A stretch of DNA of 64,000 bases from Rusavskia elegans (lineage: Eukaryota; Ascomycota; Lecanoromycetes; Teloschistales; Teloschistaceae). Position 1 is the stretch's first letter. Each line of letters opens with the position of its first letter. The stretch lies in contig SAUG01000015.1 in the NCBI GenBank assembly GCA_011316305.1, forward strand, positions 62,001 through 126,000. Direction: 5' to 3'. Shown in pieces: positions 52,701 through 63,313 of this stretch. Below the pieces are notes generated by a model. The model worked only from the letters and a program-made list of their open reading frames with translations. It was not told the origin of the DNA and made no database searches. A program made the position numbers and the translations under genes.

Positions 52701-53627
52701 ATTCGCCCATCATCCGCTCAGACTTTATTCTGGGACTTTCTTTCCGCTCTGTTTGAGGAAAGCACCAGTATTAGCATCAAAACTCTCACGATTGGCTATG
52801 TCGGTGGCGGAGAACACGCGACGGGCATGTACGCTCGCAATCAGAATATCCTTCCTGCACCCATCGACCAATACCCTTTCTCGCCCTCCAGCAATACGCC
52901 GCAAGAAACCCTTCACCTTCCCTCTGTTGAAGAACTCATCCTAATAAACTGCTGGCTCACTCCTACTACTCTCAGGAATTTCTTTACTACCGACAATGCC
53001 CCAAAGTTGAAGAGCGCAACCTTCGATTCTGTGTCCCTTACCGCAAACACCGATGTCAAGAGCCTCAATCATGACAACGACAACGACTTCTTCTTGCCAT
53101 CCTCCGACCGAAGCTTGAAATGGTTGACCACCAACCCCTTAGCCGGCTCCTGGCCCGACATCATCAATACCATCACCCCTGGCCCTACCATCGCTCACGC
53201 CCGTTACATTCACGGCCATCTCTCGTCTCCTCCCCCCAACCCGTCTCTCACCGCTCGCAAAAGACTAAAAACACTTCACTTCAAATCCTGCGGCTACGTT
53301 CGCCTCCCTAATCTGAATGAATTCGATCAGTCCTCCCTTCCGGAATTACCGCACGGTCCGCCACAATGTCTAAAACGGAGGTGGGCGGAATTACAGAGAG
53401 GCATGTTGGATGGCAAGGAAGATGGGTTACTAGGGACGGTGGTACCGTGTATGAAAGATGAAGAGGAGGGTGCTTTAAAGGGAGTTTGGGGCCTCCAGTT
53501 TGGATGGCAAGGGGAGTGGGAGGGGAGGGGGTGGGAGTGTAGGGAGGATGGACAAGCTGAAGGGGGAAGTGGAAGGTTTAATGGAAGTGTAAAGAGAGGA
53601 AATGAATGGGGGCAGCGGTTCGATTGA
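49775..53627 (+). CDS. F-box protein
   Basis: Three exons, 49775-50800, 50989-51754 and 51808-53627, join in frame to 1,203 residues. An F-box lies near residues 480-520 (HALPVEIFELIGSLLPRDSI, then QSMRLVNREFERKI), which in this family binds Skp1 in SCF ubiquitin ligases. The C-terminal 600 residues have leucine-rich-repeat-like spacing (HFLRTLNIANLSSKHLISLQ, LPSLQNLTVLV, HLPSVEELILINCWLTPTTL, LKTLHFKSCGYVRLPNL) and probably choose substrates. The first 340 residues are polar, with acidic and Ser-rich stretches. The first intron (188 nt, GTAAGT donor, CTGAC branch, CTGCAG acceptor) is longer than most; if it is wrong, the N-terminal block could be a separate gene. The substrate is unknown. 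Confidence 0.75.
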
Positions 53628-53954
53628 GTTGGCGGCCTCGATGCTTGAGGTGCGGACAGCCTTTGAGGACGCCCACATGATAGGAGACATAGCTTGTGAC
53701 CCAGCATTGTATGTGTAAGATATGGCGAGAGAGGCTAGAGCTGAAATCCCACGAGACCAATCCGCAAGGATAGATACCAACATGCAGCCATGTATGACCG
53801 TTCACACTTCAAGCACAATCCTGATGGTTGTTGATCGATCTCTGCTCGAAGTCGTGATACAAGCCACTATGGAGGCCCGCGGTCGATTTTCCTTTAGAAT
53901 ACAGACCGAACCATCATAAGGTAATATGGCCACTGCTCGTGCCCTCTATGTCCT
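53628..53954. other. Convergent intergenic region between F-box and RPL17 genes
   Basis: Short convergent 3' region. Nothing else was seen. Confidence 0.4.
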
Positions 53955-54836
53955 TTAAGCAGCAGTGATCGCCCTCCTCACTCTCGATCCTCGTTGTCGG
54001 CTGTTCAACCGCTCATCTTCACGCTTCACAACATGCGGCCCCTTCTGTACCACTTCTTCGGCTTCGGTGAGGATCAATTCGATGTGGCATGGATTTGACA
54101 TGTACGGGTTGATCTATCAACTCATTAGCGCCCCCACTTGCACGTATACCAACCTTTCGGTGGTGCCGGGGCACAACTATAGGGCAGTACGTACACGACC
54201 ATGAGCTCTGTATGTTCGACGTCTCTGTTTCGGCGCCTGGTTCACCTGGATATGTTTGACGATCAAATTCCCAGTATCTAATCCCTTGGTGTCCGCATTG
54301 GCTTCAGCGTTCTTGAGTAAGCCGAGGAGGAACTCGGCGGATTTGACAGGCCAGCGGGCTCTGGAGACACCGAATTGTTTGCCTATATCATTCCATCAGC
54401 ACCCAGCAACTAATTTCCTTTTCTTTTACTCCGCCATAGTCCCAAAAGAGATCCGTACCCTGTGAAGCTCGCCCCGTACCCCCGGCATATCTTCTCATAG
54501 GCACGGCTTCGCTGTGTCCGATGACGTTGTTCAGGTAGGTGAGGGCGCGCTGGAGCTTCCAGCCATTGATGGCTTGGGCGGTTTCACGGGTGTTTTTGAA
54601 GGAGACACGGAGGTAGGCGCCGCGGGCGCGGGCGGATTTGGCGGGCTCGAGCTGGGTTGCTGCGTAGCGGACCTGTGGAGAGAAGGAGGGTGGTTAGTTG
54701 CAATGTTCTAGTTCAGGCGATGTTTTCGTAATGGTCGATGTGGTGGTTTCCGTTGAAAGCAAGACGCCACAGAAGAGCGGTGGAGCAGAACTATTTTCGG
54801 GCAGACATAATATTCTGTGCAGGATTGACTTACCAT
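53955..54836 (-). CDS. RPL17: 60S ribosomal protein L17 (uL22)
   Basis: Four exons, 54836-54834 (the ATG alone), 54672-54459, 54382-54195 and 54113-53955, give 187 residues, matching the family length (yeast L17 is 184). Signature segments are [79 protein letters not shown] and a basic C-terminus ([18 protein letters not shown]). Family knowledge: uL22 lines the exit tunnel of the large ribosomal subunit, contacts 25S rRNA, and has a beta-hairpin reaching the constriction. The first intron starts directly after the start codon and is 161 nt long, which suggests intron-dependent expression control. It is head-to-head with NOP1. Confidence 0.97.
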
Positions 54837-55279
54837 CTTGTAGGGTTGCTGGCGATGGTCGTTGTTGTTGCTTAACTTCAACCTTTGAGGCTCATGGTGA
54901 TGGACGTCGAAATTCGCTAAGCGAATGTGGGCTTGCCTAATCAGGACTAGCTTTCTTGCTTCAAGCTTAATTTTTGAACCATAGCAAAGCTTCCGAAGAA
55001 TTTCGAGAGTGAGCTCTTCTCTTCCATTCAGGCGCAATCCCAGTATTGGAGTCATCTTGTTCTCTTGACTACCGAGTACGAATCAGCAAAGCTTTCTGTT
55101 CTGCATTTGCTGCCTATCCTAGCCCCCAATCCGGAATCTACGTCGCAAAGGAGGAATAAATCCGATACTGTTCAAATCTCCAAGTGCTGGTTGGTTCCGT
55201 CAAAGTCACACAACGACATCTCAATTTGCCTATGGGGTACCAATAGCGTGTTCAAACACAGGTTTCACCGTCTGCGCGC
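54837..55279. promoter_or_regulatory. Shared divergent promoter of RPL17 and NOP1
   Basis: The 443 nt between the start codons of a ribosomal protein and fibrillarin must carry both promoters. A perfect dyad, ATTCGC-TAA-GCGAAT, lies at 54912-54926, with pyrimidine tracts near 55010-55030. A common ribosome-biogenesis regulator is inferred; the dyad's factor is unknown. Confidence 0.6.
54912..54926. promoter_or_regulatory. Perfect 6-3-6 dyad in the RPL17-NOP1 promoter
   Basis: ATTCGCTAAGCGAAT reads the same on both strands apart from the 3-nt centre. Its symmetry and central place between two co-functional genes suggest a dimeric DNA-binding protein site. Confidence 0.4.
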
Positions 55280-56522
55280 ATGGCATTCACACCCAGGGGT
55301 CGTGGGGGAGGAGATCGTGGGGGCTTTCGAGGGGGAGGAGATCGTGGTGGCTTCCGTGGTGGAAGAGGTGGTGGCCGAGGTTAGTTATCTGCTGCTGTCC
55401 ATCATCCTTGAGTTCAAGTTTCTTGATCCAGACTACCACTATCATACCCCGTATATTATCAGAAAACCGTTAATTAATGCTGCATAGGTGGTTTCGGTGA
55501 TCGCGGTGGCAGAGGTGGAGCGAGAGGAGGCCGTGGAGCACCCAGAGGAGGACCTAGAGGTGGACGAGGAGGCGCTCGTGGAGGGAGAGGCGGTGCGAAG
55601 GGTTGGACATCTCTCCTTGTTGTGCCAACTCCTTACTAAGAATTCATGATTTCAGGTGGCGCAAAGACCATAATTGAACCCCACCGACACCCTGGCGTCT
55701 TCGTCGCTCGCGGCAAAGAGGACATGCTGGTCACCAAAAATCTAACACCCGGCGAATCTGTCTACGGTGAGAAACGCATCGCAGTCGAATCCTCCTCCGC
55801 CGCTCTAGCCAATGGCTCTGAATTCGCTACTGGCGCCAACGCACCCCCAACTACAAAGACAGAATATCGCGTCTGGAATCCCTTTCGCTCTAAGCTTGCC
55901 GCAGGCATCCTCGGTGGTCTCGAAGATATCTTCATTCGCCCCGGCGCCAAAGTCCTCTACCTCGGCGCCGCATCTGGCACTTCCGTCTCACACGTCGCTG
56001 ACATTGTCGGTCCCACCGGTACTGTTTACGCCGTCGAATTCTCGCACCGTTCTGGTCGCGACTTGATCAATATGGCCACACACCGCACAAACGTCATCCC
56101 CATCATCGAAGACGCCCGCCACCCATTACGATATCGCATGCTGGTTGGAATGGTAGACACCGTATTTGCGGACGTGGCACAACCGGATCAAGCAAGAATC
56201 GTGGGGCTTAATTGCCATCTGTACCTGAAAGTTGGAGGTGGGGTGGTGGTCAGTGTCAAGGCGAATTGTATTGATAGTACGGCGGCACCGGAGGCCGTGT
56301 TTGCGAGGGAAGTGGGGAAAATGAGGGAGGAGAGGATCAAGCCGATTGAGCAGTTGACGTTGGAGCCATTCGAGAGAGGTGAGTTGCCTTGTTCTGTAGT
56401 TCATCTGGATTTGCTGCTGGGGGGAAGGACGTTAGCTGCGTGGAAAGGTAGATTGCTGACCAAGTCCGTGCTGCGTAGACCATTGTATCGTGGTGGGTCG
56501 GTATACCCGTGCCTCTACTTAG
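55280..56522 (+). CDS. NOP1: Fibrillarin, box C/D snoRNP 2'-O-methyltransferase
   Basis: Four exons, 55280-55379, 55488-55601, 55656-56378 and 56479-56522, join in frame to 326 residues. The first 75 or so are a glycine/arginine-rich domain (repeated [13 protein letters not shown]), split by two introns. The methyltransferase fold has the classic fibrillarin signatures: [40 protein letters not shown] (SAM-binding motif I), [40 protein letters not shown] and [18 protein letters not shown]. It ends [14 protein letters not shown] after the last intron. Family knowledge: it methylates rRNA 2'-hydroxyls guided by C/D snoRNAs and is needed for pre-rRNA processing in the nucleolus. It shares a promoter with RPL17. 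Confidence 0.97.
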
Positions 56523-56908
56523 TTGCCCCTTTCGGGGGAAAAGGAGAGAGAAGGTACTTTGATTGCTCAGCTGATCCAAGACGCTATGGAAATAAAACCC
56601 AATCACCTATATTCAAGGTAAAGTCACGAGTCTAGACACAGGCTTGGTCTTCCTTGATCTCAATTGTGTAAGGTATTCCTTGCCCTGGCAGGATGTTCCA
56701 TAGGCCTATTAAATGGAGGTACCAAAGGCCCATCTTGCCGAAAGCAAACATAGTAGTCGACCTTCTCCTTAATTACTGGCAATGATTTCCTCATAGCGTA
56801 TCTGTCTCGTGAAAGCAGTAACATCATTGCCCAATCACGTACAGTCCTTACATCCTCCCTCTGCTCTTGACTCAACTACGACTTTACCGCCTACCTCCAC
56901 CACCAACC
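56523..56908. other. Intergenic region 3' of NOP1
   Basis: The NOP1 3' UTR and spacer before the first tRNA-like element. No other feature was recognised. Confidence 0.4.
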
Positions 56909-57069
56909 GCCCAGGTAGCGTAAAGGCAACGCATCAGGAATCAAGCCGGTAGCCAGGCTCACCCCTTACACTCTTCTCTCTGGCCTAGGGGTCATGAGGA
57001 GTGTGCCGGCATTCTGTCTCGAAGACCTGGGTTCGAAGCCAGTCTGGACAATCCATTCATTCTGTTTTT
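56909..57069 (+). ncRNA. tRNA-like Pol III-type element, copy 1
   Basis: The 5' strand GCCCAGG (56909-56915) pairs 6 of 7 (one G:T) with TCTGGAC (57043-57049). It is followed by TA and a D-arm-like hairpin GCGT-loop-ACGC with GG in the loop. A perfect A box (TAGCGTAAAGG, 56916-56926) and a near-perfect B box (GGTTCGAAGCC, about 57030-57040) within a CTGG/CCAG T-arm are present. A T5 run, a Pol III terminator signal, follows at 57065-57069. Unlike a tRNA, about 94 nt separate D and T arms and no anticodon stem-loop is evident. A diverged copy lies 1.15 kb downstream. It could be a tRNA-derived SINE, a decayed tRNA or an unknown Pol III RNA. Confidence 0.5.
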
Positions 57070-58059
57070 GGTGGCTTCCTTGACTTACTGAACTCTTATT
57101 CTATCTTTACCACTACGAACAATTGAGCCAAATTAAAGGCAGCCGACAGTATCTGAAAAACTCCCCCAGAGGCACGAGGCGTTGTGCCTTCACAGCGGCA
57201 GTCAGATGCGCATAGTCCCGTTATTTGCAAGCTCACGGCTTGTGAAGGACGGGGATCTGTCAGTCTTCTTGCCAGCTTAGTGCTTACAGGGTCTTACCCG
57301 CTATGAAAGGGAGTTCATAGGCGACAACGCAATTTCCATATACTGGTTCTATCAGTAGTATTCCGTTCGGATTAAAAGGGTAATTGTGGAGATGGGTCAG
57401 CTTCACCGTGTACTTTGGGGTGACTTTCGTTGCACTCCTCGCCTGATGTTCAGCGAAGCCAGCACCGAGCTCATTGGGATTCTCACCCTAATATCTGCCA
57501 CCGATTACTCTACCGTCAAGGTATGCCGGGGTATGCCTTACAGCATTCTATCACAGACTAATGTCTTTCTGCTTTCAGCTCTTCAACTAACTCGGTTATC
57601 AAGGAGCCTGTGCAGCCCGAGACGAAGAATCGGTTACCTGTAAACATGGTCTACAACGCCAAAAAGTACGTAGCACATAAAGCAGGCCAACTGTTGATGA
57701 GCATCGCTAGCGCTATCCACGACTGCTGGGCACCTTAGACGACTACTACTACCGTAATCCGGTATCCAAAGCGAATCAGAAAACACCTGTTCGTGAACCT
57801 CCAATTCACGGTTCGCGCTGCCGTTCCTCGGCAAAGGTCGTGGGTGCTCGATGCATTGCGACTCGGCATCGCCTGCGTCTGGACCCTGACGGCGTTTGGA
57901 GAGTAGCTTTGGCCTGGATGCATCAACGCTGTCGTCTTACAACAGTACATGGTATTCCTTCACAAGAGGTATAATGCAATCCACTTTGCCGTCCACTCCT
58001 TTTCCCAATCAACCCTGAAGATCATACACATAGTATCTTTGTCGAAACTTTTCTCAACA
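57070..58059. other. Spacer between the two tRNA-like elements
   Basis: About 1 kb without a supportable gene. Open stretches such as 57386-57643 show no protein signature. Confidence 0.35.
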
Positions 58060-58241
58060 GTCCAGGTAGCATATTCGGCAAATGCACCACGAGGAACAAA
58101 GCCGTGTAGCCGGGCTCACCCCCTGCGCTTCCGCATCTCCGCATTCGTGTGGAATCAGCGGTGAAAACTGTTCAGGACGCGCACCGGCATTCCAGCTGGA
58201 GATTCTAGTTTCGAGTCCTAGTCTGGGCAAATTTACTTTTT
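58060..58241 (+). ncRNA. tRNA-like Pol III-type element, copy 2
   Basis: Acceptor-like strands GTCCAGG (58060-58066) and TCTGGGC (58222-58228) pair over all seven positions with two G:T wobbles, followed by an A in the discriminator position. TA leads into a D-arm GCAT/ATGC with GG in a 9-nt loop. The T arm has CTAG/CCTAG pairing around TTCGAGT. Relative to copy 1, one D-arm pair and one T-arm pair change on both strands (G:C to A:T), so the structure is kept. A T5 run follows at 58237-58241. The body between D and T arms is about 120 nt and shares blocks with copy 1 (GTAGCC-GGCTCACCCC, CCGGCATTC). Confidence 0.5.
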
Positions 58242-58484
58242 GGGCTTTTGCATTGGGCGGCTTTTTCAATATTGTTGTGTTAGGGAGAGGGAGTGATGTG
58301 GTGTTTTTAAAGAAGAGATGCTGTATGTGTTCGATTGGCGGGATTGATGGTTGATACATGGATGGTGACACTGATCCGATGCACGAAGATCGTAAGAAGT
58401 TATCGGTGTATTGAGAATTATGATCTGGGGATCCGCGTGGTCTTCAGAAGTAATAGGTACTACGTATCAATCCAGGTCTGGAAG
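58242..58484. other. Spacer between tRNA-like copy 2 and the dispersed repeat
   Basis: No feature was recognised beyond short open stretches. Confidence 0.3.
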
Positions 58485-58690
58485 TCTCAAAGCTCATCAA
58501 AGCTAAGGGTGTCTCTAACCTGTATTTATCTCGACCGTGAAATAATTATTGGTGAAAAAGCAAGTATGCAAACAAACGCCCTATACAGTAGGAGATATTA
58601 ATAGAAGAATTGAAGAAGAGAGGTACTACCCATTACCACCGTCTATAGACCTTTTCAACTATCTTCCTCTCTATCGTTACCCCTTTTATC
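58485..58690 (+). repeat. Dispersed repeat R1 (partner of 63085-63280)
   Basis: About 200 bp in the same orientation as R2 with shared blocks CTCAAAGCT, TATCTCGAC, GCAAGTATGC or close variants, and GTCTAT-GACCTTTTCAAC. Identity is patchy (perhaps about 65-70% by eye), so the duplication is old. No coding content was recognised. Confidence 0.5.
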
Positions 58691-58788
58691 CTTCCATTTA
58701 TCAGCCGAAAAACATTTCATACCTCCTCCTCCTGCGCATCCTCCACCTTCTGGGCCTTTCCAAATCTGCCTAACGCTGTCTTGCCTGT

Positions 58789-58975
58789 TCAAGCTTCTAA
58801 CGGGGCACCACCTTGGCCACGAACGAGCAATTCGTTGTCAGTTCCTCTCTCAATATCACTAATGACAGAGGTCCCAAAGTTCTGCTTTCGCGATCCCGGA
58901 TCACAGGAAACCTTACCCAATCCTACACCGCCTTCTTCAGCAACCACAATCGCCACCTAAAGCAGCGTTCGAAAA
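58789..58975 (-). other. Possible terminal coding exon of an unrecognised gene
   Basis: Read on the minus strand, an open frame behind a TTTAG acceptor (about 58960) runs to a stop at 58789-58791 with protein-like composition (GLGKVSCDPGSRKQNFGT, ending GQGGAPLEA). No upstream exon could be joined with confidence. It may be a gene remnant or chance. Confidence 0.2.
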
Positions 58976-59806
58976 GAGCATGTGGTCTATATGGACCTGG
59001 CACCACGGAGACAACACCAAACACAATCCCACCGATGCCGGGGTTGTATCAGGCTACAACGAATACAACGGCTGAAAGCGGACAGCGTGCCCTCAGAGTA
59101 CACGGATGACCCACTCGTCTCAGCACGATAATCAGGTCGATCAGGCACTCCTCGAAAGAACCCCTCCTCATCAAGTTGAAGAAGATGTTGTTTGGCAGGG
59201 GCCGCTTTTGCTGTTGCTTTTCAGCCTCGTCTTACATCCTTGCACATTTACTGTCGTGACCAGTGTTAACACGTCTTGAATAACCCAAAGATCAATTCCA
59301 CATGCTGCAGAGCGAGTCAAGTTGTCAGATGATGCGCAGTGAAGATGTATCTTTGGTCGCCATAGATGTTACTCGTAGTTGATACAAATTTGGAGTGCCG
59401 AGAATCGTCAGCCCTAGAGTGAGCTTAGTTGGGTAACATCACGTGCTTCAGGCGCACCCCGCGCGCATCCGAGCCAATGAAGAAACGTATTGAACAATCG
59501 AGCTTTTCGGCCTATTCCTACACGGTTTTATTCTTCTCTATAATGGCCCTGATGAATCGCCAATTCGATCTCTTCGCAGAGCCTCGTCATTGCCATCAAG
59601 CGGATGATCTGCAGCACGCACGTCAGGACATAACTCTACGTCATCCATCTCTCTTGCAGATATCCTGGAAAGCTTGGCCACCGCGATTACGTGTTCAATA
59701 ATTCACTGCGCCTTCGGAGCTTCTACAAGAACATTGACTCACTATTCTGACTTGATTACCTTTACACATTGCCATTGCCACCTAATTCCCGAGTAAGCTA
59801 CCTAAC
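58976..59806. other. Upstream region of the glutamate decarboxylase gene
   Basis: Promoter and 5' leader of the GAD gene. No gene was supported. Confidence 0.4.
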
Positions 59807-61956
59807 ATGCCTCTCGCAAGACACGTAAGATTGGCCCTGGTCAATTGAGTCCTCGTAACCCGTGGACTGACATTCCCTAGGTCGACCCGGACACCCTCAT
59901 CCAAGCTATCCATGACAACCCATCCAAAGCCCACAAGCATCATTTCCAGACCAAGAGCGCGACATCCACCGTCACTCCATATTCAACCCGCTATGCCAGC
60001 CAGCAAGAAATCTCCAAATTCAGGATCCCGCAGCAAGGCGCGCCGGCGGAAGCCGTCCATCAGATGCTCAAAGATGAATTGGACCTAGACGGAAGACCGA
60101 ATCTGAACCTCGCTAGGTACGGACATGTGGCTGCGGCGTTGCTCCGCTCGTCGTGAGCAGGATCGTTCCGACACTCTCAGTCTATCCCTTCGATTTAGTG
60201 GAGTGGGCAATACCTCGACTGCCAGCCAATTCGGATGCTCTACCAATGCATGGGATGATAGGCTTAGTGTCCAGACTTTTCTGCTCACCGCGAGCTCCGT
60301 TAGTGTGTTGCTGACCCGACTCAATAGCTTCGTCGGGACATACATGGAGCGTGAAGCTGAGCAGTTGATGGTTGAGAACCTCTCCAAGAAGTATGTCACT
60401 TCGCGCTCAAGCCTAGTAGAGCACCGTCCGGATCTTTCGATAACACCAGACATGGTTGTGTAGTATGTCCGACGCAGATGAGTACCCAGCCATGATGGCC
60501 ATGCATGCCCGCTGCGTCTCCATCATCGCAAACCTCTGGGGTGTACAGAAAGGTGAAAAAGCCATTGGCTCGGCCACTACAGGGTCGTCAGAAGCCATCC
60601 ATCTCGGCGGTCTAGCCATGAAGCGTCGCTGGCGGGAAAAGCGAGAACAACAGGGCAAATCCTATTCAGCACCCAACATCATCATGGGCTCCAACGCTCA
60701 GGTGGCCCTCGAGAAGTTCGCTCGCTACTTTGACGTCGAAGCTCGCATCTTAGACGTCAGCGAAGAGAGCTTGTACCGACTCGACCCGGCAAAAGTGAAA
60801 GATAACATCGACGAGAACACAATCGGCGTCTTCGTCATCATGGGATCCACCTATACAGGCCACTATGAGCCCGTCGAGGAGATCTCAAACGTCCTTGACG
60901 AATACGAGAAGAAGACAGGTATCGAAATTCCCATCCACGTCGACGCAGCCAGCGGAGGTTTCATCGCTCCTTTCACGTACGCAAAAGCCGGCGGGCCAAA
61001 ATGGTAATACCACACTGCCCCTGTCTGCCCTTTCAACCTCCTCCCCATCTGACCGCCCACCACAATAGGAACTTCCAACTCCCTCGCGTCAAATCCATCA
61101 ACACATCCGGCCACAAATTCGGGCTCGTCTACGCCGGCGTTGGCTGGATAATCTGGCGCGACGAATCCTACCTCCCCCGGCACCTCATCTTCGAGCTGCA
61201 CTATCTCGGCGGCACCGAAGAATCCTACACCCTCAATTTCTCGCGGCCCGGCGCGCAGATCATCGCGCAGTACTACAACCTCATCCATCTCGGCTTCGAA
61301 GGCTTCCGGAACATCATGGAGAACTGCCTTGCGAACGCGCGGCTGCTGAGCAAAGCGCTCGAGAAAACCGGGTGGTATGTTTGCGTGAGCGACATCCACC
61401 GCAAGAGAGGAGAGCACGACTACAAAGGCGCAGCGGAAATTGAATACGGCGAGGAGGGGGAGACGAGCGCCGAGTACAATGCCGGCTTGCCGGTCGTGGC
61501 CTTCTGTTTCTCGGAGGATTTCAAGAGGGATTTTGGCCACGTGAAGCAGGAGAGCGTGAGCACTTTGCTGAGGGCGAAGCAGTATATTATCCCTAGTACG
61601 GATTTCCATGTCCTCCCGCTCCCCCCCGTCTTCCCTTCCCTGACGCATTTCCCTTCCTTCCCACGTAACAAACTAACAACCCAACAGACTACCCCCTTCC
61701 ACCCGCTTGCGCCTCCACCGAGATTCTCCGCGTTGTGGTGCGCGAAAGCATGTCCCTCGACCTGCTAGACCGCCTCATCACCGACATCGTCGCCGTCACT
61801 GAACAGCTCATGGAATCCGACCCCATCGACCTCGCGGGCTTCCAGCCGGGCGCCTCGAGCATCGAGAAACAGCATCTGAGCCGGGGTGTGGACCATACGC
61901 AGAGGCATCGGGCGGAGAGACCAATGGGGGAGGGGGTGCATAGGACGGTATGTTAG
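59807..61956 (+). CDS. GAD1: Glutamate decarboxylase (PLP-dependent, group II)
   Basis: Six exons, 59807-59824, 59881-60116, 60328-60390, 60464-61003, 61069-61595 and 61688-61956, close in frame to 550 residues. The conserved core runs from NLASFVGTYMEREAEQLMVE through MSDADEYPAMMAMHARCVSI, GSATTGSSEAIHLGGLAMKR, IHVDAASGGFIAPF (Asp binding the pyridine nitrogen) and SINTSGHKFGLVYAGVGW, whose Lys (about residue 300) binds PLP. Family knowledge: it converts L-glutamate to GABA and CO2, feeding the GABA shunt and acid- or oxidative-stress tolerance. The second intron is 211 nt, unusually long here. A polar C-terminal tail (HLSRGVDHTQRHRAERPMGE) could hold the calmodulin-type regulatory region of some homologues, but no clear motif is seen. 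Confidence 0.95.
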
Positions 61957-62733
61957 AATGGGGCAGCGGAGAGATTACAGAGGATGGGGAAAAGATGTGG
62001 GTTGTGATGGATGATATTATAGAGGGGTGGGGGAACCGAACAAAAGAAATCCTTGAATCAACCACGATGCAGCCATCTTCTCCCCCCTCCCCCTACGCCC
62101 CCACTTCCCCTCCCTCTACGCCCCCACTTCCCTTCCCCACCCCCCAAATGCACGCATACATACGTTTCCTAACCTCATCCCTCCACCGATATTTGCTTAT
62201 GGGGGTACGTTATTTGCGTACCTTTCCACTACTCCCCCTACTTCTCGCCAACCAACCAAGCATCTCTACCTTCTACCAACCGTCCTCAACCTTATCCCCC
62301 ACCCCCATCCACTCCCACCCCCACCCCCCTTCTCCACCTTTCCAAACCCCGGAGAGATAAAAGAAACAAAAAAGACATCAATACCCTATTCCTCTACCAA
62401 ACACCATGTCTCCCCATAAGTAGTTAATCCCATAGATATCCATATCATGACAAACACACGCTTAAAGCTCAACTCCACTCCCCTTCCTATCCCCCCTCCC
62501 CTCCCCTCACAAAACCATAAAAACTGCAAACGCTAAAGCGATGTACATACGTATATTCGTACGTAAAAACGCCGCTCCACGGAAAGGGAAGAATGGGGGT
62601 TGTATATAGATAGAAACCGAAACTTCAGGACTGCGTTTCGGCGAATAGAGAGCCGGCAACGACGGTAGAGTGGAAAGCGCTAGAAATGGTAGGTTATTAA
62701 TTGGAGGTTTTTTGGGTTTAGGTTCGATGGTGC

Positions 62734-62766
62734 TGGTGTGGTGTGGTGTGGTGTGGTGTGGTGTGG
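62734..62766 (+). repeat. GTGGT pentanucleotide microsatellite
   Basis: About six tandem copies of the 5-bp unit within an intergenic region. No hairpin or coding role is apparent. Confidence 0.85.
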
Positions 62767-63084
62767 ATTGCAAGATGAACTCTTTTGTTTTTGGGGTAGT
62801 GGGTAGTGGGTATTGCACAAAGGGGGCTTTTGCTTTTGTTTCTGTCTTTGCGTCAGGGAGAGGGAGAGGGATAAAGATAGGTGAGTTTTACGAATCAACC
62901 TCGTGAGATTTTGTTTTGGATAGTGGGGAAGATGGTTGGGTAATGCTTGTTTGAGATGCAAGGATCTGATTAAGAGGGATTGATGTATATATTATTAGCG
63001 TCTTGGGGTATCACGCACTCTGTGGGTTTAATGGACATCGCCCGTTGAGAAAGTCTGAGATGGTGTGATTACGATTTTGATTGC

Positions 63085-63280
63085 TCTCAAAGCTGGAGGG
63101 GGTATCTCTATTCTCTATATATCTCGACAGTAAAAATGAATGTTGATGCAAAAAGCCAAGTATGCGAACGCTCTTCTGTGAAATGTCAAGAAATATGAAC
63201 AGGGGAAATGAAAAATAAATACTGGCCGCCACTGTCGTCTATGACCTTTTCAACCATTTTGCGTTCTTTTATCACTCCAT
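63085..63280 (+). repeat. Dispersed repeat R2 (partner of 58485-58690)
   Basis: The second member of the pair described at 58485-58690. It begins with CTCAAAGCT and includes TATCTCGAC, GCCAAGTATGC and GTCTATGACCTTTTCAAC. It ends about 34 nt 3' of the stop codon of the second GH55 gene, so it probably overlaps that gene's 3' UTR. Confidence 0.5.
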
Positions 63281-63313
63281 AAATCCTCCTATATATACCC
63301 TCGGGATATTATT

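Larger units (their letters stand above)
61957..63313. other. Low-complexity convergent intergenic region
   Basis: Contains pyrimidine-rich tracts (62080-62340, with a 23-bp-spaced duplication of TACGCCCCCACTTCCC at 62094 and 62117), a GTGGT microsatellite and repeat R2. No gene was supported. Confidence 0.5.

Noticed and set aside
56909..57050. Intron-containing tRNA-Leu(CAA) reading of tRNA-like copy 1
   Set aside because: A CAA triplet follows a T near 56941, but no 5-bp anticodon stem can be closed before the T arm, and copy 2 has no U33 at the matching place.
60117..60327. Open frame continuing through the second GAD intron
   Set aside because: It starts inside the intron. Splicing at 60116/60328 restores the conserved GAD sequence exactly.
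62734..62766. CRISPR-like or telomeric repeat
   Set aside because: It is a simple GTGGT microsatellite without spacers, and the unit does not match TTAGGG telomeres.
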